A DNA stretch of 64,000 bases. Source: Fictibacillus enclensis. GTDB taxonomy: Bacteria; Bacillota; Bacilli; Bacillales; Fictibacillaceae. A program made the position numbers and the translations under genes. The notes beneath the pieces were generated by a model, which did not search any database, was not told where the DNA came from, and saw only the letters and a list, made by a program, of their open reading frames with translations. The stretch lies in NCBI RefSeq assembly GCF_001457035.1, contig NZ_KQ758617.1, forward strand, positions 620,001 through 684,000. The letters run 5' to 3'. Positions 57,579 through 64,000 of this stretch are shown piece after piece (positions within the stretch are counted from its first letter, which is position 1; each line of letters starts with the position of its first letter).

Positions 57579-60338
57579 ATGATAGGGAGAAAGAGATTCG
57601 GTATCCGGGGTAAGATATTTACCGGATATCTCGTCATTATTCTGTGTCTGGTCGTTTCAATAATCGCAGTAAACAATCAAATTTCCTCCATGCAGACGGA
57701 GCGGAATTATATTATTAACCACGACATTGAAGTGCACGGGCTTACGAATGAAATTGAAAAGCAAGTTTTGGATATGGAAAACGGTCAGCGTGGTTTCATC
57801 ATTACAGGAGATGAAAGTTATCTGGAGCCCTATAGCCTTGGTGCAAGTGATTGGAAGGATAATTACAACAAATTGTATGATTTAATTTCCGATAATCCAT
57901 CACAGCAAAAAAGGCTGCAGGATATCCGCGATGATATCAATCAATGGATTCAATATACGGCTGAGCCATCTATACAGATGAAGAGAGATGGACAGGATGG
58001 GAATGTCCTTTCTCTTTTCAAGAAAGATACCGCCCGGAGCAAGGGAGTAGAAGACATCCGCACCCAGTTCGATACGTTCCGCACAACAGAAAAAGGGTTG
58101 ACCAAAGAGAGGGCGGACAAGCTTGATAACCAAAATGCTGTATTGAAGACAAGCTTATATGTACTGTTGTTCTTTGTTGTCCTTATATCTGCAGCAATCG
58201 CTGTGTTTGTATCCGGTTCCATTGTTAAGACCGTAAATGCGGTTGTACGATCCATCTCCGCCATGTCATCGAACGGTGATGTCACCCAGAGGATCCATGT
58301 CAAAAGCAGGGATGAAATCAGAGATTTAGCCGAAGCGACAAACAACCTGCTTTCCGTTGTTGAAAGCAGAGAATGGCTTCAGTCAAGCACGAATGAGGTA
58401 GTAGAGCGATATCAGGGAACGTCTACGATTAAAGTACTTGGTGAAAAGTTTATTACAGGAATTGCCCAATTTGCGAATGCATCCACGGGAGCCATTTATA
58501 TTCGTGAAGGGGAAGGCGGTAAGGCTTCTTTTATCAAGAAAGGTACCTACGCTGCGCCGATGAATTCGGCTGGACGGGAATCCTTTAAACTTGGAGAGGG
58601 GCTTATCGGCCAATGCGCCGCTGAAAAGCGCCTGATGGTTATTGATCACCTTCCGGACGATTATCAGCTGATTGGGACTGGCCTTGGAGAGGTGCGCCCA
58701 AGAAGTTTGCTGATTGCACCGGTGATGTTTGAGAATGAAGTCATTGCGGTCTTGGAGCTTGCTTCTCTTGAAGCATTTACACAAGAACATATCGATCTTG
58801 TGGAAAACACTACCAAAACATTCGGTCTAACCATTGACAGTGTTATTCGCCGAATGGAAGTTGTGCGCCTGTTGAAGGAATCCCAGGCCATGACCGAAGA
58901 GCTCCAGGCTCAATCGGAAGAAATGCAGACGCAATCCGAAGAGCTGCAAATGCAGTCTGAAGAATTGCGCATGATCAATGAGCAACTCGAACAGCGCTCC
59001 ATTGAAGCAGAAGGGAAATCAGCAGAACTTCAGCAGGCAAAAGTTGAACTCGAAGAAAAGGCGAAACAGCTTACATTAAGTTCCCGTTATAAATCTGAAT
59101 TTTTGGCCAACATGTCCCATGAGCTGCGTACGCCGCTGAACAGCATCCTGATTCTGTCCGAAATGCTTGCCGAGAATTCTGCAAACGGACTTTCCTCGGA
59201 GGATGAGGAGTTTGCACGGGTCATTCATTCATCCGGACAAGACTTGTTGAACTTGATTAATGATATACTGGATTTATCCAAGGTGGAGGCAGGCAAGCTG
59301 GAAATGCATTTCAGCGAAGTCAACATGAGCGAATTTCCTTCACAGATTGAACGCAATTTTGGCCATATGGCCGACAAGAAAGGGTTAACCTTTGAGGTAA
59401 AAAAAGATGCGGATGTTCCGGATATTTTTTATACCGATGAAAAGAGGTTTCAGCAGATAATCAAAAATCTGCTTTCCAATGCGTTCAAGTTTACAGAGGA
59501 AGGCAGTGTGTCGCTGCATATAGCGAAAGACAAGGCATTCCATCCGCAGGTGGGCGCCGACCACTGGCTGAAGGTCTCAGTGAAAGATACAGGGATCGGA
59601 ATTCCGAAGGATAAGCATGATCTTATTTTCGAAGCCTTCCAACAAGGGGATGGGGCGACCGTTCGAAAATATGGAGGAACCGGTCTGGGTCTCTCGATTT
59701 GCCTGGAATTCGTTAAGCTGCTTGGCGGGCAGCTGGAGCTTGAAAGTGAAGAGGGAGAAGGAAGCACCTTTACGCTTTACATCCCGAGTCTGCCGAACGG
59801 GCTCACTCAACACGCTCCGATGCTCGTGATGGAGGAGTCAGAAAGCGAGGTTGCTGCTGCCATTTCGGACGACGCGGCACTCGCTGAAGAACTGAAGGAA
59901 ATTGATGAGCACACCAGCCATCAACAGGAAGATACCCCTGTTAAAGAGGAAGACAGCTCATTTAAAGGGAAAAAGGTATTGATTGTCGACGATGACCACC
60001 GAAACATTTTTGCGTTAAAAACGGCTCTGGAAAATGAAAAAATGAACGTCATTACGGCGGAAAATGGTACACAATGCCTGGAAATGCTAGAAAATGAAAA
60101 TGATGTGGACTTAATTTTGATGGACATTATGATGCCGGTGATGGATGGGTTTGAAACGATGAGAAGAATCAGGGCTAATGAGCGAGTGGCTGGTGTCCCA
60201 ATCATTGCACTGACCGCCAAAGCCATGAAGAGTGACCGGGAAAAATGCTTGGAAGCTGGGGCTTCGGACTATATCAGCAAACCGCTGAAAATTGAACAGC
60301 TGTTTTCTGTCATGAGAGTCTGGATATTAAACAAGTAA
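57579..60338 (+). CDS. rsbK: Hybrid sensor histidine kinase RsbK
   Basis: 919 residues. Order: TM helix (about 12-30), CHASE3 domain (about 35-180; MENGQRGFIITGDESYL), second TM (about 186-207), HAMP (to about 260), GAF (about 290-415), long coiled coil (about 428-505; repeated AQSEEMQTQSEELQMQSEEL), HisKA with phospho-His in NMSHELRTPLN (about 514), HATPase_c (GTGLGLSICLEF) and a C-terminal receiver (VLIVDDDHRNIFAL, phospho-Asp in LILMDIMMPVMDGF at about 848). The same architecture, with the CheR and REC-PP2C genes beside it, is RsbK of the Bacillus cereus sigma-B pathway. Confidence 0.88.
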   Translation: MIGRKRFGIRGKIFTGYLVIILCLVVSIIAVNNQISSMQTERNYIINHDIEVHGLTNEIEKQVLDMENGQRGFIITGDESYLEPYSLGASDWKDNYNKLYDLISDNPSQQKRLQDIRDDINQWIQYTAEPSIQMKRDGQDGNVLSLFKKDTARSKGVEDIRTQFDTFRTTEKGLTKERADKLDNQNAVLKTSLYVLLFFVVLISAAIAVFVSGSIVKTVNAVVRSISAMSSNGDVTQRIHVKSRDEIRDLAEATNNLLSVVESREWLQSSTNEVVERYQGTSTIKVLGEKFITGIAQFANASTGAIYIREGEGGKASFIKKGTYAAPMNSAGRESFKLGEGLIGQCAAEKRLMVIDHLPDDYQLIGTGLGEVRPRSLLIAPVMFENEVIAVLELASLEAFTQEHIDLVENTTKTFGLTIDSVIRRMEVVRLLKESQAMTEELQAQSEEMQTQSEELQMQSEELRMINEQLEQRSIEAEGKSAELQQAKVELEEKAKQLTLSSRYKSEFLANMSHELRTPLNSILILSEMLAENSANGLSSEDEEFARVIHSSGQDLLNLINDILDLSKVEAGKLEMHFSEVNMSEFPSQIERNFGHMADKKGLTFEVKKDADVPDIFYTDEKRFQQIIKNLLSNAFKFTEEGSVSLHIAKDKAFHPQVGADHWLKVSVKDTGIGIPKDKHDLIFEAFQQGDGATVRKYGGTGLGLSICLEFVKLLGGQLELESEEGEGSTFTLYIPSLPNGLTQHAPMLVMEESESEVAAAISDDAALAEELKEIDEHTSHQQEDTPVKEEDSSFKGKKVLIVDDDHRNIFALKTALENEKMNVITAENGTQCLEMLENENDVDLILMDIMMPVMDGFETMRRIRANERVAGVPIIALTAKAMKSDREKCLEAGASDYISKPLKIEQLFSVMRVWILNK

Positions 60339-60350
60339 GGAAGAACACGG

Positions 60351-61205
60351 ATGAACAATCAAGTAATGTTAAGTGAGGAAGAGCTGGACATCGGGTTGGT
60401 GGAACGCATTGAAGTCGATTTGCTGCTTGAAGCGATTTACCGACTGTCTGGTTTTGATTTCAGAAAGTACATGAAGTCCTCCATCATCCGGCGGATTCAA
60501 AACCGGATGAGACTGGAACGTATTGGCACTATTACGGCCCTTCAGGAAAAAATGATTCATGAAAAAGGATTTTTGGAAAAGATCCTCAATGATTTTTCTA
60601 TTAATGTAACCGAAATGTTTCGTGACCCTACATTCTTTCGTTCATTTCGCCAAAAGGTGGTTCCTGAGCTGAGGAAGCTGGAGAGCATACGCATTTGGCA
60701 TGCAGGATGTGCAACCGGTGAGGAAGTCTATTCCATGGCGATCCTGCTCGAAGAAGAAGGGCTTGCGGATAAAACAACAATTTATGCCACTGATATGAAT
60801 GAAAATGTACTGCAAAAAGCAAAACAGGGAACCTTTTCTTTGGTGAAAATGCAGACCTACACGAAAAATTACATGCAAGCTGGCGGAACAGAGGCGTTTT
60901 CGGAATACTACACAGCTGATGACCACTTTGCTTATTTCCGTCCTTCTCTTTTGAAGAACATCAGTTTTGCGCAGCACAACCTGGTAACGGACTCCTCATT
61001 CAATGAATTTCATGTGATCATTTGCCGGAACGTGTTGATTTATTTTACAAGCGAACTTCAAAACCAGGTTCAAAATTTATTTTATGAAAGCTTATGCCCT
61101 GGCGGTTTCCTTGGTCTGGGTGACAAGGAATCACTTCGTTTTTCAGAAAAGACGCCACATTACATGGAGTTCGACTGCACAGAAAAAATATATCTAAAAC
61201 GATAA
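60351..61205 (+). CDS. rsbM: CheR-type methyltransferase RsbM
   Basis: 284 residues. The N-terminal CheR helical domain (LLEAIYRLSGFDFRKYMKSSIIRRIQNRM) is followed by the SAM-binding domain (IRIWHAGCATGEEVYSMAILL, TTIYATDMNENVL, HVIICRNVLIYF, GFLGLGDKESLRF). No chemotaxis receptor is near; it starts 12 bases after the hybrid kinase. In B. cereus RsbM methylates RsbK and dampens it; the same role is inferred here. Confidence 0.88.
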   Translation: MNNQVMLSEEELDIGLVERIEVDLLLEAIYRLSGFDFRKYMKSSIIRRIQNRMRLERIGTITALQEKMIHEKGFLEKILNDFSINVTEMFRDPTFFRSFRQKVVPELRKLESIRIWHAGCATGEEVYSMAILLEEEGLADKTTIYATDMNENVLQKAKQGTFSLVKMQTYTKNYMQAGGTEAFSEYYTADDHFAYFRPSLLKNISFAQHNLVTDSSFNEFHVIICRNVLIYFTSELQNQVQNLFYESLCPGGFLGLGDKESLRFSEKTPHYMEFDCTEKIYLKR

Positions 61206-61230
61206 AAGACGGGCCGATGGCCCGTCTTTT
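61204..61230. terminator. Bidirectional terminator of the rsbKM and rsbY units
   Basis: AAAAGACGGGCC, loop GAT, GGCCCGTCTTTT: 12 perfect pairs. Confidence 0.94.
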
Positions 61231-61244
61231 TCTGTTTCTATTTT

Positions 61245-62405
61245 TTATAAAATGGAAGTCACTTTGCTTGCCTGCGCCTGAATCATCAGAATGCACATAT
61301 CGTCTTGCTGATTACCAAGTTCTTCTTCCGGGATCACCATGTGGATCGGAGACGTAATCGTTTGATTCCACTTTTGTGAAGCGATGTACTGCAGCTTTTC
61401 GAGCAGCAGGTTTTCATCTTTATTCGCTTCTACCACTCCGTCTGTAAAAAGAAGGAGCTGGATGTCGTTCTCAAATTGAATGGTAGATTTTGTCACCTGC
61501 ATCTGGTCAAAAAAACCAACAGCACAGCTGCCTCTTTCTAGCATGCAAAGTTCGGAATCATCGACTAACACATAGCCTGGAGGGTGGCCGGCATTGACAT
61601 ATTCCACTGTCTTGCTTTCTGTGTCGATCACCAGATAAATGGAAGTAAAATAATAATTGTAAAAGTTTTTTTGATTATAAAGAAGCGCCATATACCGGTT
61701 CAGCTCTTTGATCACGAGTTCAGGATCTTCAAGCATCTTGATCGCATCCCTCATGACAGAAGAGATGTACATGCAGACGAGAGAAGAGGACAAGCCATGG
61801 CCCATCATATCCAACAGAATCACGCCGTATCGATGGTCATTGAAACGGTGCCAGTAGTACATATCACCAGCCAGCTTAAAAGAAGGCAGATGGGATACAT
61901 TGATTTGAATATTTTCCTGAAGAAGAGGGGGATTCAAGAGGCTCCGCTGCACTTGCATCGCCAAGTCCAGTTCATCCCTGATTTTTTTCTCCTGCTCCAT
62001 GTGCCAGTCTTTTTCATACTTTAAGCGGAGGGCGACACGAATACGGGCGAGAAGCTCAACCTTATTAATCGGTTTTGTTATGTAATCCATACCCCCAACA
62101 TCCAACGCCTCAGCCAGTTTATTGGCGTCCTCCAAAGCAGTAATAAAGATGATGGGGATATCTTTTAACCGCTCAGCTTCCTGGATGCGCCGGCAAGCCT
62201 CGATCCCGTCAGTTTCCGGCATCATGATATCGAGAAGAATCAAATCAACGTCGGGCTTTGGAGCCTGGGGTTTGTCAATTTGAAGATAATCAAACAGCTG
62301 GCCGGCCGATGAGAGAGACACCGTATTTTCATAGCCGGCACCTTTCAATATTTTATCAATCACAAATAGATTCACAGAATTATCATCTACCATAAGAATG
62401 GTCAT
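61245..62405 (-). CDS. rsbY: Response-regulator PP2C phosphatase RsbY
   Basis: 386 residues. Receiver domain at 1-120 (MTILMVDDNSVNLFVI, phospho-Asp in LILLDIMMPETDG at about 58, Lys in MDYITKPIN) joined to a SpoIIE/PP2C phosphatase (residues about 165-380: FKLAGDMYYWHRF, VILLDMMGHGLSSSLVCMYISS, VNAGHPPGYVLV, LLFTDGVVEA). In B. cereus phosphorylated RsbY removes phosphate from RsbV, releasing sigma-B from RsbW. It faces rsbK-rsbM across a shared terminator. No rsbV, rsbW or sigB is in the window. Confidence 0.9.
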   Translation of the reverse strand: MTILMVDDNSVNLFVIDKILKGAGYENTVSLSSAGQLFDYLQIDKPQAPKPDVDLILLDIMMPETDGIEACRRIQEAERLKDIPIIFITALEDANKLAEALDVGGMDYITKPINKVELLARIRVALRLKYEKDWHMEQEKKIRDELDLAMQVQRSLLNPPLLQENIQINVSHLPSFKLAGDMYYWHRFNDHRYGVILLDMMGHGLSSSLVCMYISSVMRDAIKMLEDPELVIKELNRYMALLYNQKNFYNYYFTSIYLVIDTESKTVEYVNAGHPPGYVLVDDSELCMLERGSCAVGFFDQMQVTKSTIQFENDIQLLLFTDGVVEANKDENLLLEKLQYIASQKWNQTITSPIHMVIPEEELGNQQDDMCILMIQAQASKVTSIL

Positions 62406-62508
62406 GGACGGTTTTCTCCTTCAAATTAATCTTATCTATTCAACAAAATGCAATAAACATCCCGTCATATTCTATTATTATACTAAAAATGTGAAAGAAG
62501 GGTATCAT

Positions 62509-62532
62509 TTACCCTTTTAGCATGCAAAAACC
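62509..62532 (-). promoter_or_regulatory. Sigma-B-like promoter upstream of rsbY
   Basis: On the reverse strand GGTTTT, 12 bases, GGGTAA, about 105 bases before the rsbY start. Sigma-B promoters resemble GTTTAA-N12-15-GGGTAT. An overlapping inverted repeat GGGTA/TACCC at 62500-62514 is a second possibility for the site's role. Confidence 0.42.
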
Positions 62533-62598
62533 ATGAGATATCGATGATCACCTGATAAAATGATATTATCGGTATGCATGTAAGGAGGAGGAACTATA

Positions 62599-63054
62599 GT
62601 GGCACAGCATTCGTTTCACTTAAAAGCAAACTGGCCCGGTCTCCGCGATGATGTAGGCGAGATCGAGGCCGGAAATTTAAAAACAAAGATATCCATCCCG
62701 CCGGAAATGGAGGGTCCCGGTGTAGGAACCAATCCGGATGAAATGCTCCTTGGAGCTGCGGCAACCTGTTATATTATTACGCTCGCTGCCATGATGGAGC
62801 GCAGCCAGCTTGAAAAAGAAAGTTTGACCATGGAATCAGAAGGAATTGTTGAGGTGACCAAAGGAGTTATTACCTATAAAAAAATTATTCACCGCCCTCT
62901 TATTGTGTTAAAGGAAGATGCCTCACAAAAGGACAAGGGGCTGGCGCAACGTCTTGCCGAAAAAGCAGAAACATCCTGCATGATCACGAGGGCCATCCAG
63001 GGTAACGTGGAAGTCAGCCTGGAAGCAAAGGTAATCACAGGGCAAAATCAATAA
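62599..63054 (+). CDS. OsmC-family peroxiredoxin (cysteine form, SACOL1771 type)
   Basis: 151 residues. Start GTG behind TAAGGAGGAGG. The peroxidatic Cys is in MLLGAAATCYIITLAAMM (about residue 53) and the second Cys in AETSCMITRAIQGN (about 125). The N terminus (FHLKANWPGLRDDVGEI) is that of the SACOL1771-like subfamily. It reduces organic hydroperoxides in the cytosol using thiols. It is a useful contrast to the TGA-containing OsmC gene at 7315-7788. Single gene with terminator. Confidence 0.9.
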   Translation: MAQHSFHLKANWPGLRDDVGEIEAGNLKTKISIPPEMEGPGVGTNPDEMLLGAAATCYIITLAAMMERSQLEKESLTMESEGIVEVTKGVITYKKIIHRPLIVLKEDASQKDKGLAQRLAEKAETSCMITRAIQGNVEVSLEAKVITGQNQ

Positions 63055-63076
63055 ACCAGCACAATTGTGCTGGTTT
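63053..63076. terminator. Terminator between convergent genes
   Basis: AAACCAGCAC, loop AATT, GTGCTGGTTT, followed by a T-rich tail. Confidence 0.86.
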
Positions 63077-63084
63077 TAATTTGT

Positions 63085-63621
63085 TTACATACCAGCCCAT
63101 TCGTGTTTCAGGATACTGTAAAGAAGTGAATCCCGCCAGCCGTTCTTCATTTTTAAATCTTCTCGCATCGTCCCCTCTTTTGTCATTCCGAGCTTTTCCA
63201 AAACGCGGATGGAGCCGGAGTTTTCGGGGTGGCATGTTGCGTAGATCCGGTGAAGGTCAAGAACGGTATATCCTAAATGAAGAAGAAGGGCACCTGCTTC
63301 TGTGGCGTACCCGCTGCTCCAAAAATCAGGGTGGATGATATAGCCGATTTCCCCGATCTTATTTCCGAAATCTCGTATGTTCAGCTCTGCTACACCGATT
63401 AATTTTTCCTTTTCCTCTTCAATGACCGCGAATGCGAACCGTGACCTTGGGCTCTTTTTGGTATCCCTGATCGCCTGGCTTACAAACTTTAATGTATCTT
63501 CTTCTGAATTAGGCCCCCAAGGCTGATAGCGGCAGGAGATGTCGAGGCCTGCATAGGAATGGATAGATCTCCAGTCTGTCTGCCTTAATTCACGCAAGCG
63601 AATTCTTTGTTGAATGGCCAT
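63085..63621 (-). CDS. GNAT N-acetyltransferase (RimJ/RimL type)
   Basis: 178 residues. IRLRELRQTDWRSIHSYAGLD start, GEIGYIIHPDFWSSGYATEAGALLLHLGY with the acetyl-CoA loop SSGYATE, and HRIYATCHPENSGSIRVLEKLGMTKEGTMRED. It resembles enzymes that acetylate protein N-termini or small amines. Substrate unknown. One-gene unit. Confidence 0.92.
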   Translation of the reverse strand: MAIQQRIRLRELRQTDWRSIHSYAGLDISCRYQPWGPNSEEDTLKFVSQAIRDTKKSPRSRFAFAVIEEEKEKLIGVAELNIRDFGNKIGEIGYIIHPDFWSSGYATEAGALLLHLGYTVLDLHRIYATCHPENSGSIRVLEKLGMTKEGTMREDLKMKNGWRDSLLYSILKHEWAGM

Positions 63622-63681
63622 GATTGGTGGTCCTCCAATATAAGAAATGGTTTACTTAATAGAATAGTTCTTCACAGAAAG

Positions 63682-63780
63682 ATGGTTTCCTGTTTCATTG
63701 AAGTATATGACCCAGTAGAGCAGGAAGATCTTTACTCTTATCGAATCCATTATGGGTATCTATTAAACGAAAAAGGGTGA
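63682..63780 (+). CDS. Possible 32-residue ORF or gene remnant
   Basis: ATG 63682 to TGA 63780 reads MVSCFIEVYDPVEQEDLYS and on to YGYLLNEKG. Amino-acid composition looks protein-like, but the ribosome site is poor and nothing upstream continues the frame. It ends eight bases before the DinB start and could be the tail of a lost gene. Confidence 0.25.
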   Translation: MVSCFIEVYDPVEQEDLYSYRIHYGYLLNEKG

Positions 63781-63787
63781 TGGAAAA

Positions 63788-64000
63788 ATGGAAAATTATT
63801 CTTTGAAAATCATGGATTATCATCACTGGGCCAACCAGAAATGGTTTGAACACTTAAAAAAGCTTCCTGAAGGCATACTGACTCAAAAAATCACCAGTGT
63901 ATTTCCAAGTCTGATGGATACACTTGTTCATATGCTAAAAACGGATTTTATCTGGCTATTGACCATTTCAGGCAAGGAATATGAAGAAACCATAGGAATG
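63788..64000 (+). CDS. DinB-family protein, N-terminal part (runs off the window)
   Basis: 71 codons without a stop: MENYSLKIMDYHHWANQKWFEHL, then LPEGILTQKI, SLMDTLVHMLKTDFIWLLTI. The helical start with the W-N-K pattern and the His in LVHMLKTD matches the four-helix DinB/DUF664 fold, where three His bind a metal. Members include thiol transferases (bacillithiol S-transferase type). The rest lies beyond the window. Confidence 0.8.
   Translation, partial: MENYSLKIMDYHHWANQKWFEHLKKLPEGILTQKITSVFPSLMDTLVHMLKTDFIWLLTISGKEYEETIGM

Noticed and set aside
1-64000. tRNA, rRNA, prophage, intact insertion sequences or a CRISPR locus
   Set aside because: Looked for by eye through conserved motifs, transposase-like proteins and repeats; none seen. 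Short non-coding RNAs could still be missed.

Overview
This window reads as a chromosomal stretch of a moderately low-GC, Gram-positive, spore-former-type bacterium of the family Bacillaceae. The evidence is strong AGGAGG-type ribosome binding sites with many TTG and GTG starts, intrinsic terminators after most transcription units, and recognisable Bacillus proteins (ComK, TcyP, an AlaR/AlaT pair, AmpS-type aminopeptidase, AadK-type adenylyltransferase, an RsbK/RsbM/RsbY module, CotQ-like oxidoreductase). The genus cannot be fixed from the sequence alone. The mqnB-mqnD pair shows that menaquinone is made by the futalosine route, which only some Bacillaceae use. No rRNA, tRNA, CRISPR array, prophage or intact insertion sequence was seen.

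Layout. 0-8.7 kb: end of a menaquinone cluster, a secreted alkaline phosphatase behind phased PhoP-type hexamers, an MFS gene broken by one amber codon next to a TrmB-type regulator, and an OsmC-family gene whose conserved cysteine codon is TGA followed by a hairpin of bacterial SECIS type. 9-14 kb: comK, a polysaccharide deacetylase, a SET-domain protein, exporters and an Lrp regulator. 14.4-20.5 kb: a PucR-type regulator followed by a four-gene catabolic operon (two M20 amidohydrolases, a DUF3311 protein and a sodium:solute symporter). 21-25 kb: small proteins, then twin XRE-PAS regulators with three copies of one palindrome. 25-32 kb: a decayed sugar locus with its LacI regulator, a Mef-like exporter behind a leader-peptide attenuator, an aminoglycoside adenylyltransferase, and broken GNAT, nin and nucA genes. 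32-46 kb: transporters, alaRT, a nitronate monooxygenase behind a FadR-like operator, a 320-bp patch holding scars of three genes, a large secreted nuclease and a desaturase. 46-57 kb: cell-wall hydrolase, an interspersed repeat beside a kinase remnant, aminopeptidase, AI-2E transporter, nucleoside hydrolase and cystine transporter. 57.6-62.4 kb: the RsbK-RsbM-RsbY stress-signalling module. 62.6-64 kb: a second, cysteine-type OsmC protein, a GNAT and the start of a DinB protein.

Two themes stand out. First, the stretch is rich in recent gene decay: about eleven broken or residual genes, often marked by clean deletion junctions. Second, several leaders carry cis-regulatory RNA or DNA structure: the SECIS-like hairpin, a leader peptide with competing hairpins ahead of an exporter, a Shine-Dalgarno-masking hairpin ahead of a 43-residue membrane peptide, and palindromic operators repeated near their likely regulators. 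All functional assignments are from reading the translated sequence; no database search was run.
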